The position numbers and the translations under genes were made by a program. 42,359 nt of DNA from Lentisphaeria bacterium. GTDB lineage: Bacteria > Verrucomicrobiota > Lentisphaeria > Victivallales > Victivallaceae. Every line of letters starts with the position of its first letter. Positions within the stretch are counted from its first letter, which is position 1. Below are positions 17,165 to 26,355 of the stretch, piece after piece. The notes under the pieces are model-generated. The model saw nothing but the letters and a program-made list of their open reading frames with translations, made no database searches and was not told the DNA's origin. The DNA is taken from contig JAFTRX010000125.1 in assembly GCA_017462015.1 (NCBI GenBank), positions 1 to 42,359 on the forward strand, read 5' to 3'.

Positions 17165-17178
17165 TTGTATCGATATAA
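17165..17178. promoter_or_regulatory. Candidate LacI-family operator
   Basis: TTGTATCGATATAA is a 14-base near-palindrome (one mismatched pair) around the central CG typical of LacI-family sites. It lies between the predicted transcription start and the regulator gene, as expected for autoregulation. No second copy was noticed elsewhere in the window. Confidence 0.4.
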
Positions 17179-17202
17179 CAAATATTACCAATAGGACTTT
17201 CT

Positions 17203-18192
17203 TTGAAGAAAAAGAGAACAACAATGGCAGATGTAGCCCGCAGGGCAGGGTGTTCCGTGTCGATGGTCTCCTACGTTCTGCGAACCGGTGAGAAGGGGAA
17301 TTCTGCTCCGGAAACCCGGGAACGCATCATGCGTGCGGTCAATGAACTGGGTTATAAAACCGATTTTGCCGCCCGTGCTTTGCGCACCGGAAAGAGCCGC
17401 ATTATCGGTGTTGTTCTGCCGCGCATCAATCAGGGGTATTTGCACAGTCTGGTCATGGAACTGGAAGAGGCATTCCGCAACTACGGTTACTCGCTTTTTT
17501 ATTCATACTTTCACGGCGGAGATGAACGGCATAAAAGTTTCGGCGATGCTATGGACCGGATGTCTGCAATGAATGTTGAAGCGATAATCACTCCGGGATT
17601 GCAAGATAATATGCCTGATATGAGCATACCGGTAATTATCTGGGGTAACGACCGCAAAGGGTACGATTGTGTGTATCCGGATAAAACCGCATTCGGCTTC
17701 GATGTGGTGAAAAGGCTTTATGAAAACGGTCACCGCAGGATTCTGGTTGCCGGAATAATCGAAGACAGCCGTTATGCGGCGATGAAAGAGGCCATGTGCC
17801 GATACGGCATACTGGAGCAGGCGCACTTTTTCGACGGTGTGGCATCTGCAAAAAATGCGGTCGTTGTAATGCGTGAGATCGCCGGGATGGAACAGCGCCC
17901 GACTGCGGTGGTGTTCCACTCCGATGAAATGGCGGTGAGCGGTATCTTTGAAGCGTACCGTCTCGGAATAAAAGTTCCGCAGGAAATAAGTGTTATCGGC
18001 TATGATAATCTGCCCATTGGAACGTGGGTCGCGCCGATGCTTACTACTTATGACCAGCGTTTTGATGTTATGGCGGAGGAGCTGGCGCGGGTGACGGTGT
18101 GCCGGTTGAAAAATCCGGATGTTCCGCGGTTATCCGTTGGTATCGAGATGAATTACATTGAACGTAAATCGTTTATTGCAATAACGCATTAA
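17203..18192 (+). CDS. LacI-family transcriptional regulator
   Basis: 329 residues: an N-terminal helix-turn-helix ([20 protein letters not shown], about residues 7-27), hinge helix, then a periplasmic-binding-protein-like sugar sensor domain ([20 protein letters not shown] onward, ending [12 protein letters not shown]). The start is taken as TTG 17203, because AGGA lies six bases upstream. Starting at the ATG 17224 would remove the residues that precede helix 1 in this family. It is the first gene of the long operon and probably represses it until a sugar from the target glycan binds. The effector is unknown. Confidence 0.92.
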   Translation: MKKKRTTMADVARRAGCSVSMVSYVLRTGEKGNSAPETRERIMRAVNELGYKTDFAARALRTGKSRIIGVVLPRINQGYLHSLVMELEEAFRNYGYSLFYSYFHGGDERHKSFGDAMDRMSAMNVEAIITPGLQDNMPDMSIPVIIWGNDRKGYDCVYPDKTAFGFDVVKRLYENGHRRILVAGIIEDSRYAAMKEAMCRYGILEQAHFFDGVASAKNAVVVMREIAGMEQRPTAVVFHSDEMAVSGIFEAYRLGIKVPQEISVIGYDNLPIGTWVAPMLTTYDQRFDVMAEELARVTVCRLKNPDVPRLSVGIEMNYIERKSFIAITH

Positions 18193-18215
18193 ACCAAAAA
18201 AGGAGGAGGCGTCGT

Positions 18216-18974
18216 ATGGATAATGTAAGTATCAAGTCCCACTGCAGTGGGAGTAAAACGTATCGTTTTACTCTTATCGAACTTCTTGTTGTTATCGCTA
18301 TTATCGCAATTCTTGCTGCGATATTGCTTCCGGCGATCCAGAGTGCCAGACTGCGCGGGTTGAGTGCCGGTTGTATGAATAACCAGAAACAAATGGGCGG
18401 AGCTATCCAAATTTACGTCAACGACAGTGAATGGGTTCCGTATCACATGAGCGGTCAATCCCGGTGGTACAGTATGAGACGTCTTTTCCCGGGCGCAAAT
18501 ATATCTGCCAATACGGCAGCCGGTATCACGCACACCAATCTTCCGGAAGGAGAACCGGAACGGCGCGGTGTTCAGACTTTTTTCTGTCCGCAGCGTTATC
18601 AGCATCCGCTTCACCGCTTGCGTGCCAACGGCAACAATAAACGCGCCAGTGCTGATGTCTACTTTACCTGGACGATAGATATTGCCACTTCTCAGCTTTT
18701 TGCGCATGACAGAAATACCAAATTCAGCCGGATCAAAAAGCCGGGGCAGAAGTTTGCCATGATGGAAATTTCCCGGCAGACTGTCGGCAGCAGCTACACC
18801 CGTTACCACTGGATAAACTCCAACGTCTTCCCGCACGCAAAACATGCCAATGTGCTGCACTGGGACGGACACTCTGCTGCTTACAAGGAAGAGCTGCCCT
18901 ACTTCTATCATGAATACGGCGGCACCAAAGCCGGAAACAGACAGGCTCAACATTATTGGGATTATGATTTTTAA
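18216..18974 (+). CDS. Prepilin-type N-terminal cleavage/methylation protein (H-X9-DG family)
   Basis: 252 residues. The N-terminus has a type IV pilin-like leader with hydrophobic helix [20 protein letters not shown] (E22 at mature position +5). The residue before the usual cleavage site is Arg17, not Gly. The C-terminal part has an exact H-X9-DG motif ([12 protein letters not shown]), as in DUF1559-type pseudopilins common in Planctomycetes and Lentisphaerota. It is membrane-anchored with an extracytoplasmic body. A strong AGGAGGAG precedes the ATG. It sits between the regulator and the DUF4838 array, so a role in presenting or secreting those enzymes is possible but inferred. Confidence 0.85.
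   Translation: MDNVSIKSHCSGSKTYRFTLIELLVVIAIIAILAAILLPAIQSARLRGLSAGCMNNQKQMGGAIQIYVNDSEWVPYHMSGQSRWYSMRRLFPGANISANTAAGITHTNLPEGEPERRGVQTFFCPQRYQHPLHRLRANGNNKRASADVYFTWTIDIATSQLFAHDRNTKFSRIKKPGQKFAMMEISRQTVGSSYTRYHWINSNVFPHAKHANVLHWDGHSAAYKEELPYFYHEYGGTKAGNRQAQHYWDYDF
18237..18273 (+). repeat. Two adjacent perfect inverted repeats inside the prepilin leader
   Basis: The 16-base palindrome TCCCACTGCAGTGGGA (18237-18252) is directly followed by arms GAGTAAAACG (18251-18260) and CGTTTTACTC (18264-18273) around TAT. They encode residues 8-19 of the leader, starting 21 bases into the gene. Two perfect hairpins so close to the start codon are unlikely by chance. Confidence 0.75.
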
Positions 18975-18997
18975 TATTTTCAAATATAAGGTGGTGT

Positions 18998-21475
18998 ATG
19001 AAGAAGACAATTTTATTCCTGGGAGCAGTGCTTATGACTGTTGCAGCAAGTGCCTTTGAATTGGGCAAACAGGGGGCAAACATCTATTTCAACCGGATCA
19101 ATACCCGTCCGGCACTGGAGATGAGTCAGCTTCTCGGAAAGGTGTTCGGTAAGAAGTATAAAGCTGTTCAGCTCAAAAACAGCGATTTTTCCAAACCGGG
19201 TATCTACATCGGGTTCCCCGCTCCCGGTGCAAAATTGAACATTCCGGCAGATAAAAAAGAATTTATTGCTACGTTTGCCGACAGCAACCGGGTATTCCTC
19301 TGGGGCAATGACAAAGAACAGCTCAACGGCAGTGCGTTTGCCGTTGCTGAATTTCTGGAAAAATATGCCGGTGTCCGTTTCCTTTGGCCCGGAGAATTGG
19401 GTACTGTTGCCGAACGGAAAAAGCCGGTCACGGTGAAAAATGGTCTTGACCTCTATATCCCGCCTTTCGATCTGCGTTTGACCAAAAGTTTTCACTATGG
19501 TTCGCGCAACCGTACCGTGCAGGAAAACTTTGACCTCGACAACTGGCTCAAGCACCACAAAGTCGGACAGTCTGTTCGCGCTCACCGCGGTTCCGGCTTC
19601 CAGCACGCATTTGAAGACCTGATGCCCCGTGAAGTTTACGGCAAAGAGCATCCGGAATATTACGCTCTGGTCAGTCCGAAAAACTGGATCGGTGAACCCA
19701 AGCCGGATAAACCGACCCGCTTGAGCGATCCCACCATGCCCGGACCGTGGCAGCTTTGCACTTCCAACCCGGATGTGCGCCGCATCATCGCAGAGAAACT
19801 TGCCGCCACCAAAAGCGAAGGCATCCAGTCGATTTCTCCCAATGACGGCTATGGTTTCTGTGAATGTGCCAACTGTCTTGCTCAGGATGGCAAAGATGCT
19901 GAACGCAGTAAAAAAAGCCGTTACTTTGTCCTGACCAACCGCATGTACAACTTTGCTGAAGATATTGCCAATCAGGTGAAAAAGCTCAATCCCAAAGCTA
20001 AAGTCGGCATGTTTGCGTACAGTTTCTATGACGGCGTTCCGGATGGAAAAATCAAATTCCCCGGAAACATGTACCTTTCTTACTGCTATCTGGTTTACGG
20101 AACAAGAAACAAAGCGGAAGAAGATTTTATCAACAACAAGATACTCGGACTTTCCGCCACCGGAGCCAAAGTCATCGGTCGTGAATACTGGGGAACTCAC
20201 TACACCATGGAGTATCCGCTCTCTCACAGCCGCAAAATCGACCGCAATATCAAAACTCTGCGTCAGGGCAATGCCGCCGGTATCTACGGTGAGACCGGAT
20301 GCAGTTTCGGACCGCGTGCTTCCGACTTGTACATCCTTGCCAAATTGAGCTGGAATCCGGATTTGAAACGCGAAGACATTCTGATGGATTTCTGCGTTTC
20401 CGCCTTCGGCAAAAAAGCCGCTCCGGTGATGTTTGAACTCTTTGAAAAGATTGAAGACCGGGTGGAAAAAGGTTTTGCGGTTGACCCCGATACCGCCTGT
20501 CCCAATTACAAATTTTACCGCAACTCTTACTCCAAAAACAATTACGTCATGGCGCGGATATTCGGTCGTGATTTCAGCAAAATCTGCAATGACTATTTCC
20601 GGAAAGCTGCCAAACTGATCAAGACCCCGGAACAGAAAGCGCGTTTGCAGTACATTATGAACGGCGTGAATTTTTCCAGAGTCACCAGCGATGTCTTGTG
20701 TGCCTATCAGGATCTTGCCGCAATCGGTCTCAATATGCCGCTTACCATGCCGTCGGAATTGAAGGTCACCATGGAAAAAAATGCTATTCTTTCCGTGATC
20801 CGTGCCGCGTCCAAGGCTTATAACGAAAAAGAGTTTTACATCAACCGTTACAGCCTCGCCAACAACATCGCCCGTTCCCGCCGTTCCAACGCGATGAATT
20901 TGCGCCCGTGGGGAGCGATGACCGAAATCGCCTCCATCGATCTTGCTTCCGACAAATTCAACTATCTGGTCAATGGCGCGTTTGAATACTCCGCTTACAG
21001 CTGGGATATCAAAAATCTCAAGGGCAAGAGTAAAAATGCTTTTGTCACCACCACCAACTGCGATGCTGACAACAACTACATGGTGACCAGCCACGCTTAT
21101 CAGGGAATAAGTTTGCAGCTTGACCTGGTTCCCGGTGCGGAAGTGGAGATAAATCAGCTCCGCCCGATCGGTGCTAAAGAGCCGATGGAGGCGCGTTTCC
21201 GCATGTTTGTCAAATCCGCTTCCGGCAATCCGGTGAAATATCTCAAGGTTTTCCTTGGTGACAAACAGCTGGATATGGTCGCCGTTGAAGATGAGACCCG
21301 CGCCAATGGTGACTGGTATGAGCTGCGTTCCAAGGCGCTGGAAATCGTCCCCGGAACGTACACCTTCCGTATCGTGGTCGCCAATCCCGTCGGACTCTTT
21401 GGCGGAGATGCGCTTACGCTCAATTTTGATGAGTTGCGCCTGCGTTTGAAATCAGTTAATAGAATTACCAAATAA
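18998..21475 (+). CDS. Secreted DUF4838 protein, copy 1
   Basis: 825 residues; Sec signal peptide MKKTILFLGAVLMTVAASA, then FELG. Residues 20-150 resemble an alpha-glucuronidase N-terminal domain (AVAEFLEKYAGVRFLWPGELGTV). The centre is the DUF4838 barrel: GSGFQHAF, HPEYYALV, CTSNPDVRRII, SISPNDGYGFCECANC (N282-C293) and GREYWGTHYTM (E396), then YGETG (E432). E396 and E432 are candidate catalytic acids by conservation among the copies. A C-terminal 200-residue beta domain follows. It is probably an exported or periplasmic glycan-active enzyme, but DUF4838 activity is not established. It is first of five tandem paralogues; AAGGTGG precedes the start. Confidence 0.88.
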   Translation: MKKTILFLGAVLMTVAASAFELGKQGANIYFNRINTRPALEMSQLLGKVFGKKYKAVQLKNSDFSKPGIYIGFPAPGAKLNIPADKKEFIATFADSNRVFLWGNDKEQLNGSAFAVAEFLEKYAGVRFLWPGELGTVAERKKPVTVKNGLDLYIPPFDLRLTKSFHYGSRNRTVQENFDLDNWLKHHKVGQSVRAHRGSGFQHAFEDLMPREVYGKEHPEYYALVSPKNWIGEPKPDKPTRLSDPTMPGPWQLCTSNPDVRRIIAEKLAATKSEGIQSISPNDGYGFCECANCLAQDGKDAERSKKSRYFVLTNRMYNFAEDIANQVKKLNPKAKVGMFAYSFYDGVPDGKIKFPGNMYLSYCYLVYGTRNKAEEDFINNKILGLSATGAKVIGREYWGTHYTMEYPLSHSRKIDRNIKTLRQGNAAGIYGETGCSFGPRASDLYILAKLSWNPDLKREDILMDFCVSAFGKKAAPVMFELFEKIEDRVEKGFAVDPDTACPNYKFYRNSYSKNNYVMARIFGRDFSKICNDYFRKAAKLIKTPEQKARLQYIMNGVNFSRVTSDVLCAYQDLAAIGLNMPLTMPSELKVTMEKNAILSVIRAASKAYNEKEFYINRYSLANNIARSRRSNAMNLRPWGAMTEIASIDLASDKFNYLVNGAFEYSAYSWDIKNLKGKSKNAFVTTTNCDADNNYMVTSHAYQGISLQLDLVPGAEVEINQLRPIGAKEPMEARFRMFVKSASGNPVKYLKVFLGDKQLDMVAVEDETRANGDWYELRSKALEIVPGTYTFRIVVANPVGLFGGDALTLNFDELRLRLKSVNRITK

Positions 21476-21497
21476 AACAACAAAGCAAGGAGTCATT

Positions 21498-23927
21498 ATG
21501 AAAAAATCATGGTTGACCGGTCTGGTGTTGTGCTGTACGGTGATCGCATCCGCCTTTGAAGTGGGCAAAAGTGATGCGGTTATCTACTACAATGCCAGAA
21601 ATAAGGCACATGCAGAGGAGTTGGGGTTTTATCTCAACAAGGTGTTTGGGAAAAAATACACTCTCAAAGCGGTGAAAAAAGTTTCATCTCTGCCCGGTAT
21701 CTTTGTCGGCTTCCAGCGTAAAGGCGACAAAATCAACGTTCCGGAAGAGAAGGAATTCACCGCCATCAGCGCCGCCGGAAATCAGCTTTTCATCTACGGC
21801 AGAGACAATAAATATCTCAACTGCACCGGTTACGCTGTCGCTGAATTTCTGGAAAAACATGCCGGTGTCCGTTTCCTCTGGCCCAGTGAAATCGGTACGG
21901 TCGCAGAAAAAAAAGCTCCCGTGACGGTCAAAGACGGACTTGATCTCTTTGTTCCGCCCTTCGATATCCGCCTGACCAGCAGTTATGTCAACGGTCGCGG
22001 CGGTATCAACGATAAAGATTGGGGCTATCTGGTTGATTGGGCGCGGCATCGCAAAATAGGCAGCTCCATCCGCCGTCGCGGATCGGGTTTCCAGCACGCG
22101 TTTGCCAGTCTGTTTCCCCGGGCAAAATATGGCAAAACCCATCCGGAATACTATTCTCTTGTTACTCCGGAAAAGTGGATCGGCACCCCCAAGCCGACCG
22201 TTCCCACCCGGACTAACGAATATGGTCCTGACCAGATTTGCACCTCTAATCCGGATGTCCGCCGCATCATCGTCGAAAAGCTTGTCTCTTACAACGATGA
22301 CCGCGTTCATTCCATTTCCGCCAACGATGGTTTCGGTTTCTGCGAATGTGCCAACTGCAAAGCACAGGATGGACCGGATGCCAATCGTTTCCGCCGCGAC
22401 CACCAGATGGTGACAAACCGTATGCACAACTTCGCCATGGATATTGCCAACCGGGTGAAAAAACTCAATCCCAAAGGCAAAGTCGGTATGTTTGCCTACA
22501 GTTTCTACGATGGCATTCCGGATTTCAAAGTCAAATATCCCGGCAACATGTATCTCTCTTACTGCTACTCGGTTTACTCTGCCAAAAATCTTGCGGAGGA
22601 AAAAATCATCAATGACAAACTGCTCGCGCTTTCCGCCACCGGAGCGAAGGTCGTCGGCCGTGAATACTGGGGTACTCACTACACGATGAACTATCCGCTC
22701 TCTCACAGCCGAAAAATCGACCGCAACCTGAAGACATTGCTCAAAGGCAACGCCGCCGGTATCTACGGTGAACCCGGAAAGAGTTTTGCCACCCGGGGCA
22801 GTGACCACTACATTCTTACCAAACTTGCCTGGGATCCCTCGCTCAAGCGCGAAGACATCCTCCACGAGTTCTGCCTCGCGGCGTTCGGTCCCAAGGCCGC
22901 GCCCGTGATGTACGAGCTTTATGAAAAAATCGAAGACTGGACTCAGAACGGCGTTGCGAACAAAGATAAACGGGGCGTCAACTTCAAGTACTACAACAAC
23001 GGTTACGCCGAATTCAACCGTTTGATGTCCGATATGTACAATGATAAATTTATCAAAATGTGCAACGGTTACTTCAAAAAAGCGGCGAAACTGGTCGACA
23101 CTCCGGAACGCAAAGCGCGCTTGGAATATGTCAAAAACGGTATCCTCTATGCCAAGTATATCACCGATGCACTGGTTTCTTACCGCGACCTTGCCGCAAT
23201 GGGTATGAATATGTCTCTCACTCAGCCTTCCGGCTTGAACACCATCATGGAGCGCAGTGAGATCAGCAAAGTTGCCTCCCGCGCCGTTGCCGCTTCCAAA
23301 GCAAAACGTTCTTTTGCCGCTTCCCGCGGCGGACATTTCGGATTCTTCCACAGTACCCGCAGTGACAGCATCAATCTGCGCCCGTGGCAGACTCTCGCGG
23401 AAATCGCCCTTTCCAATATCAGAACCGGCTCTTACAACTTCCTTGTCAACGGTGCGTTTGAATACACCACTTACAGCTGGGATATCTCCGGTACCGGAAA
23501 GACCAAATGTGTCGTTGATGTCAACTGCGACGCTCAGGCCAACTACATGGTTCACAGCCACGCCAATCAGGGTATCAGCATTAAGATCGACCTTGAACCG
23601 GGGCAGTCGGTGAAATTTGTCCAGAAGCGCCTTATCGGAGCCAGGGAGAAAAATCTGGTCAACGGTCAGATCATGGTCAAGTGTGACGGCGATCCGACGG
23701 AACTGGTCAAAGCCTGGTTTGGCAATAAGGAAATCGAGCTTAAATGGGTGAACGAAGGTCTCAATGACAAAAACGGCTGGAATGAATTGCGTTTCAAAGC
23801 CTTTGACATCGAACCCGGAACTTATGATTTCCGTATGGAAGTTGCCAATCCCAAAGGTTTCTTCGGCGGCAGCGCCAAAACGGTTTATGTCGATGATATC
23901 AAAGTTCAACTTAAAAAAATCCGTTGA
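21498..23927 (+). CDS. Secreted DUF4838 protein, copy 2
   Basis: 809 residues with signal peptide MKKSWLTGLVLCCTVIASA before FEVG. Same architecture as copy 1, with SISANDGFGFCECANC, GREYWGTHYTM and YGEPG in place of YGETG. By eye it is very close to copy 3: long blocks are identical in DNA, including 23721-23824. It differs from copy 3 by an extra short segment (GGINDKDWGYLVDW) before HRKIGSSIRRRGSGFQHAF. GGAG lies six bases before the ATG, 22 bases after copy 1. Duplication with later divergence at the substrate-facing loops would fit different glycan targets; this is inference. Confidence 0.88.
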   Translation: MKKSWLTGLVLCCTVIASAFEVGKSDAVIYYNARNKAHAEELGFYLNKVFGKKYTLKAVKKVSSLPGIFVGFQRKGDKINVPEEKEFTAISAAGNQLFIYGRDNKYLNCTGYAVAEFLEKHAGVRFLWPSEIGTVAEKKAPVTVKDGLDLFVPPFDIRLTSSYVNGRGGINDKDWGYLVDWARHRKIGSSIRRRGSGFQHAFASLFPRAKYGKTHPEYYSLVTPEKWIGTPKPTVPTRTNEYGPDQICTSNPDVRRIIVEKLVSYNDDRVHSISANDGFGFCECANCKAQDGPDANRFRRDHQMVTNRMHNFAMDIANRVKKLNPKGKVGMFAYSFYDGIPDFKVKYPGNMYLSYCYSVYSAKNLAEEKIINDKLLALSATGAKVVGREYWGTHYTMNYPLSHSRKIDRNLKTLLKGNAAGIYGEPGKSFATRGSDHYILTKLAWDPSLKREDILHEFCLAAFGPKAAPVMYELYEKIEDWTQNGVANKDKRGVNFKYYNNGYAEFNRLMSDMYNDKFIKMCNGYFKKAAKLVDTPERKARLEYVKNGILYAKYITDALVSYRDLAAMGMNMSLTQPSGLNTIMERSEISKVASRAVAASKAKRSFAASRGGHFGFFHSTRSDSINLRPWQTLAEIALSNIRTGSYNFLVNGAFEYTTYSWDISGTGKTKCVVDVNCDAQANYMVHSHANQGISIKIDLEPGQSVKFVQKRLIGAREKNLVNGQIMVKCDGDPTELVKAWFGNKEIELKWVNEGLNDKNGWNELRFKAFDIEPGTYDFRMEVANPKGFFGGSAKTVYVDDIKVQLKKIR

Positions 23928-23935
23928 GGTGATAT

Positions 23936-26344
23936 ATGAAAATCAAAACTTTATTGTTCTTCATTTCCACAGTCGCCATTTGTGCTGCGGCTGCCGCATT
24001 TGAACTCGGCAAGAGTGATGCCGTGATTTACTACAATGCGAAAAATCAGATTTATGCCAAAGAGTTGAGCTTCTATCTCAACAAAGTTTTTGGCAAAAAG
24101 TATACGCTCAAAGCGGTAAAGAAAGCCTCTTCTCTGCCCGGTATTTTTGTCGGTTTCCAGCGCAAAGGTGATAAAATCAACGTTCCGGAAGAGAAGGAAT
24201 TTACCGCCATCAGCGCCGCCGGAAATCAGCTTTTCATCTACGGCAGAGAGAATAAATATCTCAATAACACCGGTTACGCTGTCGCTGAATTTCTGGAAAA
24301 ACATGCCGGTGTCCGTTTCCTCTGGCCGGGAGAACTTGGTACGGTCGCTGAAAAAAAGGCTCCGGTTTCAATCAAAGATGGTCTTGACCTTTATGTCCCG
24401 CCCTTTGATATCCGCCTGACCAACAGCTACAAAGGTTCCGGCACTCTTGGTGTCTGGACGCGCCACCGCAAGATCGGCAGTTCCATCCGCCGTCGCGGTT
24501 CGGGGTTCCAGCATGCATTTGCCAGTCTGATCCCCCGCAAAAAGTACGGAAAAACCCATCCGGAATACTTTTCGCTTGTTACCCCGGAAAAATGGGTCGG
24601 CACTCCCAAACCGACGGTTCCCACCCGCACCAATGAATACGGTCCTAACCAGATCTGTACCTCCAATCCGGAAGTGCGCCGCATCATTGCTGAAAAGCTG
24701 GCTTCCGCTCAGGATAACTACGTCCGTTCCATTTCTGCCAACGACGGCTTCGGCTTTTGCGAATGTGCCAACTGCAAAGCGCAGGATGGCCCTGATGCCA
24801 AACGTTTCCGCAGCGGTCATCAAATGGTGACCAACCGTATGCACAACTTCGCCATGGATATTGCCAACCGGGTCAAGAAACTCAATCCCAAAGGCAAAGT
24901 CGGAATGTTTGCGTATAGCTTCTACGATGGTATACCTGATTTCAAGGTCAAATATCCCGGCAATATGTATCTCTCTTACTGCTACATGGTCTATGCCGCC
25001 AAAGATCTTGCCGCTGAAAAAATCATCAATGACAAACTGCTCGCACTGTCCGCTACCGGAGCGAAGGTCGTCGGCCGTGAATACTGGGGTACTCACTACA
25101 CGATGAACTATCCGCTTTCCCACAGCCGCAAAATCGACCGCAACCTTAAAACTTTGTTCAAAGGTAACGCCGCCGGTATCTACGGTGAACCCGGAAGCAG
25201 CTTTGCCACCCGTGGCAGTGACCACTACATCCTGAGCAAACTTGCCTGGGATCCCACGCTTAAACGTGAAGATATTCTGATGGATTTCTGCGTTTCCGCT
25301 TTCGGTCCGAAAGCAGGAAAGGTCATGTATGACCTCTACGAGAAAATCGAGGACTGGACTCAAAATGGTATCGCCAACAAGACCAAACGCGGTGTCAACT
25401 ATCAGTATTACACCAACAGCTACGCTGAATTCAACCGTTTGATGTCCGATATGTACAATGACAAGTTTATCAAAATGTGCAACGGTTACTTCAAAAAAGC
25501 GGCGAAACTGGTCGATACTCCGGAGCGCAAGGCACGTTTGGAATATGTCAAAAACGGTATCCTCTATGCCAAGTATATCACCGGCGCGCTGGTTTCCTAC
25601 CGCGACCTTGCGGCAATGGGTATGAATATGTCTCTCACCCAGCCCTCCGGCTTGAACACCATCATGGAGCGCAGTGAGATCATCAAAGTCGCCTCCCGCG
25701 CCGTTGCCGCTTCCAAAGCGAAACGTAATTTTGCATCCTCCCGCGGTGGAAACTACGGTTTTTACCACAGCACCCGCAGTGACAGCATCCATTTGCGCCC
25801 GTGGCAGACTCTTGCGGAAATTGCTCTTTCTGATTTGAAGACCAATACTTACAACTTCCTTGTCAACGGTGCGTTTGAATACACCACTTACAGCTGGGAT
25901 ATCACCGGCACCGGAAAAACCACGCACGTTTACGATACCAACTGCGATGATCCGGGCAACTACATGGTGCACAGCCATGCCAATCAGGGTATCAGCATCA
26001 AGATCGACCTTGAACCGGGGCAGTCGGTGAAATTTGCCCAGAAGCGCCTCATCGGAGCCAAAGAGAAAAATCAGGTTTCCGGACATATCATGGTCAAGTG
26101 TGACGGCGATCCGACGGAACTGGTCAAAGCCTGGTTGGGCAATAAGGAAATCGAGCTTAAATGGGTGAACGAAGGTCTCAATGACAAAAACGGCTGGAAT
26201 GAATTGCGTTTCAAAGCCTTTGACATCGAACCCGGAACTTACGATTTCCGTATGGAAGTTGCCAATCCCAAAGGCTTCTTCGGCGGCAGTGCCAAGATGG
26301 TCTATGTTGATGACCTCAAGGTGCAACTCAAGAAAATTCGCTGA
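23936..26344 (+). CDS. Secreted DUF4838 protein, copy 3
   Basis: 802 residues, the shortest of the five, with signal peptide MKIKTLLFFISTVAICAAAA before FELG. It has all the shared motifs (CTSNPEVRRII, SISANDGFGFCECANC, GREYWGTHYTM, YGEPG). It lacks the extra segment of copy 2 in the loop before TRHRKIGSS. The 3' half is nearly identical to copy 2, marking this pair as the most recent duplication or a gene-conversion pair. GAGGTGAT precedes the ATG, eight bases after copy 2. Confidence 0.88.
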   Translation: MKIKTLLFFISTVAICAAAAAFELGKSDAVIYYNAKNQIYAKELSFYLNKVFGKKYTLKAVKKASSLPGIFVGFQRKGDKINVPEEKEFTAISAAGNQLFIYGRENKYLNNTGYAVAEFLEKHAGVRFLWPGELGTVAEKKAPVSIKDGLDLYVPPFDIRLTNSYKGSGTLGVWTRHRKIGSSIRRRGSGFQHAFASLIPRKKYGKTHPEYFSLVTPEKWVGTPKPTVPTRTNEYGPNQICTSNPEVRRIIAEKLASAQDNYVRSISANDGFGFCECANCKAQDGPDAKRFRSGHQMVTNRMHNFAMDIANRVKKLNPKGKVGMFAYSFYDGIPDFKVKYPGNMYLSYCYMVYAAKDLAAEKIINDKLLALSATGAKVVGREYWGTHYTMNYPLSHSRKIDRNLKTLFKGNAAGIYGEPGSSFATRGSDHYILSKLAWDPTLKREDILMDFCVSAFGPKAGKVMYDLYEKIEDWTQNGIANKTKRGVNYQYYTNSYAEFNRLMSDMYNDKFIKMCNGYFKKAAKLVDTPERKARLEYVKNGILYAKYITGALVSYRDLAAMGMNMSLTQPSGLNTIMERSEIIKVASRAVAASKAKRNFASSRGGNYGFYHSTRSDSIHLRPWQTLAEIALSDLKTNTYNFLVNGAFEYTTYSWDITGTGKTTHVYDTNCDDPGNYMVHSHANQGISIKIDLEPGQSVKFAQKRLIGAKEKNQVSGHIMVKCDGDPTELVKAWLGNKEIELKWVNEGLNDKNGWNELRFKAFDIEPGTYDFRMEVANPKGFFGGSAKMVYVDDLKVQLKKIR

Positions 26345-26355
26345 AGGATCGAGCA

